DNA of 64,000 nt from JAIEPW01 sp964471915 (GTDB lineage Bacteria > Acidobacteriota > Terriglobia > Bryobacterales > Bryobacteraceae), in the NCBI GenBank assembly GCA_964471915.1, contig CAYYID010000009.1, positions 53,359 through 117,358 of the forward strand, read 5' to 3'. Of this stretch, positions 48,429 to 56,068 are shown piece by piece. The position numbers and the translations under genes are program-made. A model generated the notes under the pieces. The model was not told the origin of the DNA. It did not search any database and was given only the letters and a program-made list of their open reading frames with translations. Position 1 is the first letter of the stretch, and each line of letters begins with the position of its first letter.

Positions 48429-49937
48429 CTACCGGACCGGCACCACTAGGCGGGCGAGCTGCGCTGGCGCCCAGTGTTGCCGCCAGCGGGCGAGGAAGTC
48501 CTCGATGTCCGGGTGCGAGACGGAGCCCAGCGCCTGCGCGTCACGGCTCTTGATGTTCTGGAACAGCACCTCGATCTCGACCGTTGCCGGGCGGCCACCG
48601 ACGGGGATCCGGTACGCCGTGGTGTCGCGGCCGTCGCCGAAATCCGGATCGCCCGTCACACCTTCCGGGCGGATCGCCGGTGGCGCGCCGGCCGCCGCGA
48701 ATCCGGAGGGCAGGATCCGGTTGTCCTTGCGGTGCGCCGCGGCGCGCGTCAGCGACAACGTGGGCCGGCCGGCCTCATCGGCGTACTCGGCCTCATAGAT
48801 CTGCGTTTGCCGCGGACCGGTGATGACGGCGTAGTGCGTTTCGAAACCGGCGGAGCCGGAGATCTCGCCCCGCACGCCATCCCAGGCGCCGGATTCGAAC
48901 ACCACCTTGCCCGCGGCGTCGCGGGCCGTCAGGTGCAGCCACAGCCGGCGGCTGGGGAATCCGGTCGGCAGCTTGTGCCCGGTGAGGTTCAGGACCGTGA
49001 CGTCCGCAGCCAGCGTTCCGCCGCGAAACTCCGCGGTGGCGGTCAGGTCGACGGCCCGGCTGAGGTTCTGCCGGGCGCGCTCGGCGGTGCGCTCGAGCCC
49101 GAGCAGCGCGGCCACCTGGAAGTTCCCGCCGAGGAAGACATGCTGGCCGAAGGGCGTCCGGGGCCGGGTGGGCGGAAAGAAGCGGCCCATGGGGTTGTGG
49201 GCGATGTACTGCGGCACGGGCTCGCCGGCGGCGTCACGGAGCAGCGGCAAATGGCAGGCCTGGCACGAGATTTCGTTCCTCGCGTAGTCGCTTTCCCGCC
49301 ATTCGAGGAACGGACCCTGCTCGACGAACTCGCCCCGCTCGACGCCGTCCGGGCGGCGGGACTCGGTGACCACGGTGTGGCAGGTGGCGCACAGCGCCGA
49401 TTCCAGGATATGTTTGCTTTCCCGGGGCGTCACGCCCGCCATCATGCGCATGGGCATGGAGAAGGGATCCGCGTGGGGTCCATAGATGATGCCCTCGGCG
49501 CCGATCCGGAAGTTCGCGGAGAACGTCTCGGGCCGGCCGAGGTTGACCGGCTGGATCTGGTGGCAGACCGTGCACGTCACCCCTTCGAGGCCCACGCCCG
49601 CGACCTGATCGAGCCGGAGCTTGCCGGGCCGCTGCGCGTACTGCTGGGCGGGAGCATGGCACCGCAGGCAATGGTCCTCGATCGCGGCCTCGGCGCCGGG
49701 CATTTGCGCCGCCTCCCAGCGGACGCGCGCTTTCCAATAAGGGTCGCGCGAGGCGTGGGCCATCATCGTTCCGGACCACAGGGTGTGCGGCGAGGGATAG
49801 GCCGAAACGGCGTTCGTTGCCGCTTCGGGCGCCGGGAGCACGGCATGACAGCGCCGGCAGGTTTCGGCGCTTGGGAAGCTGAGGGATTGGGCAGCCAGGG
49901 CGGCTGCGCCGGCGAAGACCAGAAGTCCGGTTCGCAT
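48429..49937 (-). CDS. Exported pentaheme cytochrome c
   Basis: A 502-residue protein with a signal peptide (MRTGLLVFAGAAALAAQSLS). Five CxxCH haem-binding motifs are visible: CRRCH, CLRCH, CTVCH, CATCH and CQACH in the first 240 residues. The C-terminal half is a beta domain without haem motifs (VTVLNLTGHKLPTGFPSRRL). Multihaem cytochromes of this layout in Acidobacteriota transfer electrons in the periplasm; the partner is unknown. It stands alone, convergent with DAHP synthase. Confidence 0.85.
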   Translation of the reverse strand: MRTGLLVFAGAAALAAQSLSFPSAETCRRCHAVLPAPEAATNAVSAYPSPHTLWSGTMMAHASRDPYWKARVRWEAAQMPGAEAAIEDHCLRCHAPAQQYAQRPGKLRLDQVAGVGLEGVTCTVCHQIQPVNLGRPETFSANFRIGAEGIIYGPHADPFSMPMRMMAGVTPRESKHILESALCATCHTVVTESRRPDGVERGEFVEQGPFLEWRESDYARNEISCQACHLPLLRDAAGEPVPQYIAHNPMGRFFPPTRPRTPFGQHVFLGGNFQVAALLGLERTAERARQNLSRAVDLTATAEFRGGTLAADVTVLNLTGHKLPTGFPSRRLWLHLTARDAAGKVVFESGAWDGVRGEISGSAGFETHYAVITGPRQTQIYEAEYADEAGRPTLSLTRAAAHRKDNRILPSGFAAAGAPPAIRPEGVTGDPDFGDGRDTTAYRIPVGGRPATVEIEVLFQNIKSRDAQALGSVSHPDIEDFLARWRQHWAPAQLARLVVPVR

Positions 49938-50046
49938 GGCGGACCTCCAAGTTCCATGCTAACGCCCGGCGGCCGGGCGAAACGCAGCATTTCGTAAATT
50001 CGGCGGATTCCGCCGGGCCGGGCCGGTGCGCTACCATCGGCAAGCG

Positions 50047-50472
50047 ATGAGCGTCACCCGGCAGTCCCTCGACGAACTGATGCACCGGATCCCCTTCAAC
50101 GAGGCCCTCGGGATGCGCGTGGTGAAGGCTTCGGCGGGCAAGGTGACCCTGGCCTGCAAGTTCCGCGAGGACCTGCGCAACGTGGCCGGGATGCTGCACG
50201 GCGGCGTCACCGCGTCGCTGGCCGATGCCGCGGTGCGGTTTGCCATCGCCCTGAAACACGGCGTGGAGCGGCGGTGCACCACGGTGGAACTGAAGATCAA
50301 CTACTTCGTCCCCATCGCCCACGGGTCCGTGCGGGCGGAGGCCAAGCTGATTCGCGACGGCTCGAAGATCTGCGTCGGCGAAGTCAAGCTGTACGACGAC
50401 CACAAGAAACTGGCCGGCGCCGCGCTGGTTACCTATATGATCCTGCCGTCCGAGTCCGCCGCTCGCCGGTAA
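50047..50472 (+). CDS. PaaI-type hotdog thioesterase
   Basis: A 141-residue protein with the hotdog pattern: NEALGMRVVKASAGKVTLAC, then the catalytic-loop block NVAGMLHGGVTASLADAAVR near residue 54, the 'HGG' and following Asp typical of PaaI family acyl-CoA thioesterases. The end of the hotdog is VELKINYFVPI. Substrate unknown. Start 50047 is chosen over 50026. Confidence 0.85.
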   Translation: MSVTRQSLDELMHRIPFNEALGMRVVKASAGKVTLACKFREDLRNVAGMLHGGVTASLADAAVRFAIALKHGVERRCTTVELKINYFVPIAHGSVRAEAKLIRDGSKICVGEVKLYDDHKKLAGAALVTYMILPSESAARR

Positions 50473-50524
50473 CCGGACGGCGTTCACCGAACCAGCCGCG
50501 ACGGGCCAGCGGGCAGGCCGTAGC

Positions 50525-50776
50525 ATGAGGCTGGAGGTGGCGACGATGCGCGAGGCGCACTGGCGGCGGCAGACAGCGTGGGGAGTGGTTTGGGCGATGC
50601 TCTTGATCGCGGCCGGCGTGATCCTGCTGCTGGACCGGCTGGGCATGGTCCAGGTCCGCGACCTGTGGGAGCTGTGGCCGCTCGGGCTGATCGCCCTGGG
50701 CATCGGCCGGCTGGTGGACGCGGTGCTCTGGAATCGTTACGTGGATACCCGCCCCGAGTGCTGGCGGCGGTATTGA
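50525..50776 (+). CDS. LiaI/LiaF N-terminal-like small membrane protein
   Basis: An 83-residue protein with two transmembrane segments (VVWAMLLIAAGVILLLDRLG and LWPLGLIALGIGRLVDAVLW). The pattern of paired helices ending in 'WPL.Li..G' is the DUF5668/LiaF N-terminal type. It lies upstream of a second, larger protein of the same type (26 nt), with which it is probably co-expressed. Such proteins belong to envelope-stress signalling units. Confidence 0.7.
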   Translation: MRLEVATMREAHWRRQTAWGVVWAMLLIAAGVILLLDRLGMVQVRDLWELWPLGLIALGIGRLVDAVLWNRYVDTRPECWRRY

Positions 50777-50802
50777 GAGAGAGTGGGGGAAGGGAGCTGC
50801 GC

Positions 50803-51531
50803 ATGCGCGAGGAATTCGAAGGACGTTGGGAAGAGCGGGTCCGGCGGCGGCGCCAGGGCTGGGGCGGTACGTTCTTTGCCCTCGCGATCATCCTGTTCGG
50901 CGTGCTGCTGCTGCTCGACCGCCTGGATGTCTACTACTTCCGCGACGCCTGGAAGTTCTGGCCGCTGCTGCTGGTCGGCGTGGGAGCGACGCGGATCGGG
51001 ACGGCCTACGACTGGACCGGCCGCGCGATGGGCGCCCTGATCGCCACGGCGGGCGGGCTGTTGCTGGCCTCGAACCTGCGCTGGTTCCGCATGGACGGAG
51101 AACTGGTGTTCCCGTTCGTGATCATCGCGGTGGGCGTCTTGATGCTGGCGCGGATGCTCTCGCGGCCCTCGGCGCGCGCGGCGGAAGCGTCCGTGGACAC
51201 CGTGAACGAATTCTGCATGTTCGGCGGCATCGACAAGCGCAACGCCTCGCAGGATTTCCAGGGCGGCCAGGCCAGCACCATGTTCGGCGGCATCAAGCTC
51301 GACCTGCGCAAGGCCGCCATGAAGAAAGACCGCGTGGTGATCGACACTTCGGCGATGTTCGGCGGCATCGAGCTGCGGGTGCCGGAGGAGTGGACGGTGG
51401 TCTGCCGCGGCACCAGCATTTTCGGCGGCTACGAGGACAAGACCTCGCACCCGGAGGTGCAGGGCAGCGCGAAGCACGAACTGATTGTCACCGGCCTGGC
51501 GATGTTCGGCGGCGTCGAGATCAAGAACTAG
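50803..51531 (+). CDS. LiaF-like membrane protein
   Basis: A 242-residue protein: a basic N-terminus, then about four transmembrane helices (FFALAIILFGVLLLLDRLDV onward) as in DUF5668. The C-terminal 100 residues form a beta-rich repeat domain with MFGGI repeated (EFCMFGGIDKRN, TMFGGIKLDL, AMFGGIELRV, FGGYEDKT, MFGGVEIK), a beta-helix-like LiaF C-terminal domain. Start ATG 50803 has a GGGAGC ribosome site. It lies 9 nt before the histidine kinase gene, as LiaF sits with LiaS in Firmicutes. Confidence 0.8.
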   Translation: MREEFEGRWEERVRRRRQGWGGTFFALAIILFGVLLLLDRLDVYYFRDAWKFWPLLLVGVGATRIGTAYDWTGRAMGALIATAGGLLLASNLRWFRMDGELVFPFVIIAVGVLMLARMLSRPSARAAEASVDTVNEFCMFGGIDKRNASQDFQGGQASTMFGGIKLDLRKAAMKKDRVVIDTSAMFGGIELRVPEEWTVVCRGTSIFGGYEDKTSHPEVQGSAKHELIVTGLAMFGGVEIKN

Positions 51532-51540
51532 AGGACCGGC

Positions 51541-52584
51541 ATGCATCCGGTTCTCGCCAGTCCCAGGAAACTGCTTGCCTATCTCGCGGCGTGGAGCCTG
51601 CCGGCGCTGCTGCTCGCCTACCTGATCTGGACGCCGGGCGGCTTCACTACGGCGGAGGCCGCCGCCCTCGCCGCGCCGCTGTGCCTCTTCTACGCCTTCG
51701 TCTGCCTGTCGCCACAGTTCCAATGCCGCCGTCTGCCGGTGCGCGGCACCGCGTTCTGGCGCCTGCTGGCCAACCACGGCGCGCCCGCTCTGTTGGCGGG
51801 CCTCCTGCTGGCGGGCGTCGCCTTGACGCTCGCGATGCCCGAGGCGCTGGGACGTTTCTTCCCCGGCCTATATGAGCGCGTCTCCGCCCGCTTCGGGCTG
51901 ATTTTCGTCACCGGAGTGCTCTACTACGCCGTGGCCGTCGTGGTGCACTACGTCATGTGCGAGGTGGAGGCCGCGCGGGAGGCCGAGGTGCTGGCGCGCG
52001 AAGCCGAGCTGCGGGCGCTGAAGGCCCAGATCAACCCGCACTTCCTGTTCAACGCGCTGAACTCCATCAGCGCGCTGACCGCGATCGACGCGGGCCGCGC
52101 GCGCGAAATGTGCATCCGGCTCTCGGAGTTCCTGCGGAGCACGCTGGGGCTGGGCGAACGGACCACGGTGAGCTGGAGCGAAGAACTGGCGCTGGCCCAG
52201 GCCTATCTGGCCGTCGAGCAGATCCGCTTCGGCGACCGGCTCCGCGTGAGTTTCGACACGGCGCCGGAATGCGATGCCTGCCAAGTGCCGTCGCTGGTGC
52301 TGCAACCGCTGGTGGAAAACGCCATCAAGCACGGCATCGCGTCCCTGGTGGAGGGCGGCGAGATCCGCCTGCGGGCCCGGACGGGCGCGGGCAAGCTGGT
52401 GGTGGTGGTGGAGAATCCGTTCGATCCGGATTCGCCCGCGCCGCGGCGCAGCGGCCTCGGGTTGCGGAACATCCGCGGACGCCTGGAGGCCCGCTACGGC
52501 GGGCAGGCGTACTTCCAGGTGCGGGGCGGCGACCAGTGGTTCCGCGTGGAGATGCACGTCCCGTGCGAAGATGCGGAAGGATAA
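51541..52584 (+). CDS. LytS/YehU-type sensor histidine kinase
   Basis: A 347-residue membrane kinase. About four hydrophobic segments occupy residues 20-140. The phosphoacceptor block is ALKAQINPHFLFNALNSISA near residue 160, the His_kinase (PF06580) signature with His in NPHFLFN. The ATPase domain has PLVENAIKHGIAS near 257 (N box) and SGLGLRNIRGRL near 306. It lies with LiaF-like genes upstream and a kinase-LytTR hybrid downstream (4 nt gap), which is likely its partner regulator. Confidence 0.9.
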   Translation: MHPVLASPRKLLAYLAAWSLPALLLAYLIWTPGGFTTAEAAALAAPLCLFYAFVCLSPQFQCRRLPVRGTAFWRLLANHGAPALLAGLLLAGVALTLAMPEALGRFFPGLYERVSARFGLIFVTGVLYYAVAVVVHYVMCEVEAAREAEVLAREAELRALKAQINPHFLFNALNSISALTAIDAGRAREMCIRLSEFLRSTLGLGERTTVSWSEELALAQAYLAVEQIRFGDRLRVSFDTAPECDACQVPSLVLQPLVENAIKHGIASLVEGGEIRLRARTGAGKLVVVVENPFDPDSPAPRRSGLGLRNIRGRLEARYGGQAYFQVRGGDQWFRVEMHVPCEDAEG

Positions 52585-52588
52585 CCCG

Positions 52589-54241
52589 ATGGAGAGCGGC
52601 GCGCGGTTGAGCCACTACCGGATGCTGGAACGCCTGGGCGCGGGCGGCATGGGCGAGGTGTGGCTGGCCGAGGACGATCGCCTGGGCCGGCGCGTGGCCG
52701 TGAAGGTGCTGAAGGCGGAGTACGCGCGCGACCCCGAGCGGCTGGAACGGTTTCTGAACGAAGCGCGTGCGGCGTCGTCGCTCAGCCACCCGAACATCGC
52801 CTACATCCACGAGATCGGCGAAAGCGACGGCGCGCGGTACCTGGCGATGGAGTATGTCGAGGGTCAGACGCTGGACCAGTGGATCGGGGGCCAGCCGGTG
52901 GCCGCGGCGCGGATTCTGGAACTGGGCGGGCAACTGGCCGAGGCACTGGATGCCGCGCACGCCAAGGGGATCGTCCACCGCGACGTCAAGCCGGCGAACC
53001 TGGTGATTACGCCGCGCGGGCACCTGAAGGTGCTGGACTTCGGGCTCGCCAAGGTGGCCGGGCCGCGCGCGGCCGACGCCGACACGATGTTCCTCACCAC
53101 GGCCGGCGCGCTGCTGGGCACGCTGCCGTACATGAGCCCGGAGCAGGCCCAGGGCCTGGCGGTGGACCACCGCACCGACCTGTTCAGCGCCGGCGTGGTG
53201 CTGTACGAGATGGCCACGGGGCGCCTGCCGTTCTCCGGCCTGACGTCGCAGGAGACGCTGCTGAAGATCACCGGCGCGCAGCCCGAGGCGATCGCCCGCT
53301 TCAACTACGCGCTGCCCGAGGGGCTGGAGCGCCTGATCCGGAAGTGCCTGGAGAAGGACCCGGGCCGCCGCTATCAATCCGCCGGGGACCTGCTGGTGGA
53401 CCTGCGGAACCTGGCGCGGGACCTCGCCGAAGCGGCTCCCCGGCCGGTGCCGGCGACGCTGCGGGTGGTGATCGTCGACGACGAGGAACTCGCGCGCGGC
53501 CTGCTGCGCGAGTATCTCAAGGCCTCCCCGGGCGTTGAGGTGATCGCCGAGTGCGCCAACGGGTTCGAGGCAGTGAAGGCGATCGGCGAGCTGAAGCCGG
53601 ACCTGGTGTTCCTCGATGTCCAGATGCCGAAGCTCAACGGGTTCGAGGTGCTGGAGCTGATCGGCCGGGAAGTGCCGGTGGTGTTCGTCACCGCGTACGA
53701 CCAGTACGCCATGCGCGCCTTCGACGCGCACGCGGTGGACTATCTGCTGAAGCCATTCGCGCTCGACCGGTTCCAGACCGCGCTGGAACGGGCGCGGGCG
53801 CGGCTGCGCGAAACGCCGGCGGCGTCCGCCGGGCCGCTTCCCTCTGCACCGGCTTCCTCCGCGCCGGCACCGGCCGAGCTGGCGCAGGCGGCGCGCGCGC
53901 CGGAGCAATACGCCACGCGGATCGTGGTGAAGGACGGCACGAAGGTGCACATCATCCCGATCGAGAAGCTGGATTACGCCGAGGCGCAGGACGACTACGT
54001 CGCGCTGCACAGCGACAAGCGGACCTTCCTCAAGCAGCAGCCGATCTCCGCGCTGGAGGCGGCGCTGGATCCCGCGAAATTCGTGCGCGTCCACCGGTCG
54101 TACGTGATGAACCTGGAGCGCCTGACGCGCCTGGAGCCGTACAGCAAGGACTCGAAAGTGGCCGTGCTCGACACCGGCGCGAAGCTCCCGGTGAGCCGCA
54201 GCGGGCAGGCGCGGCTGCGGGAACTGCTCGGCGGCGACTGA
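52589..54241 (+). CDS. Ser/Thr kinase - receiver - LytTR fusion protein
   Basis: A 550-residue protein from Met 52589 (MESGARLSHYRMLERLGAGG). Residues 9-275 are a Hanks-type kinase: GAGGMGE loop, Lys39, HRDVKPAN near 130, DFGLA at 150, LGTLPYMSPEQA activation block. Residues 292-405 are a receiver domain with phosphoacceptor Asp in LVFLDVQMP (about 343), and Thr and Lys switch residues later. Residues 443-548 are a LytTR DNA-binding domain (YVALHSDKRTFLKQQ, VRVHRSYVMN). One chain thus joins two signalling systems. The upstream histidine kinase is its probable partner. Targets unknown. Confidence 0.9.
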   Translation: MESGARLSHYRMLERLGAGGMGEVWLAEDDRLGRRVAVKVLKAEYARDPERLERFLNEARAASSLSHPNIAYIHEIGESDGARYLAMEYVEGQTLDQWIGGQPVAAARILELGGQLAEALDAAHAKGIVHRDVKPANLVITPRGHLKVLDFGLAKVAGPRAADADTMFLTTAGALLGTLPYMSPEQAQGLAVDHRTDLFSAGVVLYEMATGRLPFSGLTSQETLLKITGAQPEAIARFNYALPEGLERLIRKCLEKDPGRRYQSAGDLLVDLRNLARDLAEAAPRPVPATLRVVIVDDEELARGLLREYLKASPGVEVIAECANGFEAVKAIGELKPDLVFLDVQMPKLNGFEVLELIGREVPVVFVTAYDQYAMRAFDAHAVDYLLKPFALDRFQTALERARARLRETPAASAGPLPSAPASSAPAPAELAQAARAPEQYATRIVVKDGTKVHIIPIEKLDYAEAQDDYVALHSDKRTFLKQQPISALEAALDPAKFVRVHRSYVMNLERLTRLEPYSKDSKVAVLDTGAKLPVSRSGQARLRELLGGD

Positions 54242-54289
54242 GCGGCGGCCCGGGGCGTCTCTGACACGTTAGAATGTTGCGAGATCCCC

Positions 54290-55627
54290 ATGGCAACCCG
54301 GCGACATTTCCTCGGAGCTACGACCACGGCCGCCGCCCTGGCCGCCCCGCTCGCGCAAGCCGCGCAGACCACTTCGGCGAACGACCGGATCCGCATCGCG
54401 CTGATCGGCGCGGGCGATCAGGGCATGGCGGACCTGCGCCTGGCGCTGGCCGCGGGCGGCGTCGAGATGGTGGCCGCCGCCGACGTCTACGACGGGCGGC
54501 TGCAGCGCTGCAAGGAACTGTGGGGCAAGAACCTGTTCACCACGCGCGACTACCGCGAGGTGCTGGCGAAGCCGGATGTCGATTGCGTGGTCATCGGCAC
54601 GCCGGACCACTGGCATTCGCGGATCGCGGTGGAAGCGATGGACGCCCGCAAGGACGTCTACGTCGAGAAGCCGATGGTGCAGCGTGTGGAGCAGGGTGCG
54701 CCGATGATCGAGGCGCAGAAGCGGACCGGCCGCATCGTGCAGGTGGGCAGCCAGCGGGTCAGTTCCGTGATCTACCAGAAGGCCCAGGATCTGATCCGCG
54801 CCGGCGCGATCGGCGAAGTGAACATGATCGAGGCGTGGTGGGACCGCAACTCCGCCATCGGGGCCTGGCAATACTCGATTCCGCCCGACGCGACGCCCGA
54901 GAACATCGACTGGGACCGCTTCCTGGGGGAAGCGCCCAAGCGCCCGTTTGAGGCGATGCGGCTGTTCCGCTGGCGCAACTACCAGGACTACGGCACCGGC
55001 GTGGCGGGCGACCTGTTCGTGCACCTGTTCAGCGGCATGCACTTCATCACCGGATCGCTGGGGCCGTCGCGGATCTACTCGACCGGCGGGCTGCGTTTCT
55101 GGAAGGACGGCCGCGACGTACCCGACGTGATGCTCGGGTTGTACGACTACGAGGCGACGGAGCGCTTCCCGGCCTTTACGCTGTCGCTGCGGGTGAACTT
55201 CGTGTGCGGCGCGCAGGAGAACTCGGGGTTCCGGTTCATCGGCAGCGAAGGGGTCCTGTCGGTGGACGACGAGGTGACGGTAGCCAAGCAGCCGCGCGCG
55301 GCGGAGCCGGGCTTCACCGTAGGGAGCTTCGCCGAAGCCACGCAACGCAAGTTCATCCAGGAGTACCGCAAGCAATATCCTTTCCAGCGGCCCACGGCGG
55401 ACGCGATGCGGGCCAAGAGCCTGGATCGCTACGCGCCGCCGCGCGGCTACAATGACCATGCCGACCACCTGCGCAACTTCGTTGAAGCCGTGCGCACGCG
55501 CAAGCCGGTGGTGGAGGACGCGGCCTTCGGGCTGCGCGCGGCCGGTCCCGCGGTGCTGTCGAATGTCAGCTACGCGGAAGGCAAGCCCGTGGAATGGAAT
55601 CCGCAGACGATGACCCGGAAGGCCTAG
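54290..55627 (+). CDS. Gfo/Idh/MocA-family oxidoreductase, Tat-exported
   Basis: A 445-residue protein with a twin-arginine signal (MATRRHFLGATTTAAALAAP). The NAD-binding fold starts with IRIALIGAGDQGM near residue 33. The catalytic region has YVEKPMVQRVEQG (the EKP box) near residue 127. The C-terminal part has GVAGDLFVHLFSGMHFIT (about 235-250) with the His typical of the family. Exported members in Acidobacteriota act on sugars in the periplasm. It is next to a STAS gene with a 1-nt gap. Confidence 0.9.
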   Translation: MATRRHFLGATTTAAALAAPLAQAAQTTSANDRIRIALIGAGDQGMADLRLALAAGGVEMVAAADVYDGRLQRCKELWGKNLFTTRDYREVLAKPDVDCVVIGTPDHWHSRIAVEAMDARKDVYVEKPMVQRVEQGAPMIEAQKRTGRIVQVGSQRVSSVIYQKAQDLIRAGAIGEVNMIEAWWDRNSAIGAWQYSIPPDATPENIDWDRFLGEAPKRPFEAMRLFRWRNYQDYGTGVAGDLFVHLFSGMHFITGSLGPSRIYSTGGLRFWKDGRDVPDVMLGLYDYEATERFPAFTLSLRVNFVCGAQENSGFRFIGSEGVLSVDDEVTVAKQPRAAEPGFTVGSFAEATQRKFIQEYRKQYPFQRPTADAMRAKSLDRYAPPRGYNDHADHLRNFVEAVRTRKPVVEDAAFGLRAAGPAVLSNVSYAEGKPVEWNPQTMTRKA

Positions 55628-55628
55628 T

Positions 55629-55985
55629 TTGAAGCCCTCGATCCTCGAAATTCAAACGCGCACGCTGACGCCCGAGATCGCGGTGGTGGCGCTGCACGGC
55701 AAGCTGATGCTCGGCAAAGAGAGCGCCGAGTTGCAGACGCTGGTCCCGGGACTGCTGGAAGCGGGGGCGCGGCACCTGATCTTCGATTTGTCCGGGGTGA
55801 CCCACATCGACTCGACGGGCATCGGCCGGTTCATTGATGCCTATAGCCGCGTGGGCAAGGGCGGCGGGCAGATGCGGCTGGCCGGCGCGGGGGGCACGGT
55901 GCGCGAAGCGTTCCGCGTGACGCGGCTCGACACGGTGTTCAAGTTCTTCGAGACGGTGGACGCGGCGCGGCAGGGGCTCGGGTAG
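55629..55985 (+). CDS. STAS-domain anti-anti-sigma factor
   Basis: A 118-residue protein with TTG start 55629. The block LIFDLSGVTHIDSTGIGRFI (about 56-75) is the STAS signature, with Ser in DSTGIG being the phosphorylation site in SpoIIAA/RsbV proteins. It would bind an anti-sigma factor or kinase and be controlled by its phosphorylation; no partner kinase gene is adjacent. It follows the oxidoreductase gene by 1 nt. Confidence 0.85.
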   Translation: MKPSILEIQTRTLTPEIAVVALHGKLMLGKESAELQTLVPGLLEAGARHLIFDLSGVTHIDSTGIGRFIDAYSRVGKGGGQMRLAGAGGTVREAFRVTRLDTVFKFFETVDAARQGLG

Positions 55986-55991
55986 CGGGGC

Positions 55992-56013
55992 GGGGACGGA
56001 GGTGACCGTCCCC
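55992..56013 (+). terminator. Hairpin after the STAS gene
   Basis: GGGGACGG / CCGTCCCC, an 8-bp stem with a 6-nt loop, 7 nt after the STAS stop. No T-run follows, so Rho-independent termination is only possible. Confidence 0.35.
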
Positions 56014-56068
56014 AGCGCTCCAGCGCTGCCGTGCTCAAACCTTTTCCGCGGCGGCGCGTAGAGCAGAT

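Noticed and set aside
48474..49997. A 507-residue plus-strand frame opposite the cytochrome gene
   Set aside because: The minus strand carries five CxxCH motifs and a signal peptide, so the plus frame is a shadow.
52325..54094. A 589-residue minus-strand frame opposite the kinase-LytTR gene
   Set aside because: The plus-strand gene has every kinase, receiver and LytTR motif; the antisense frame has none and is rich in Arg, His and Gln.
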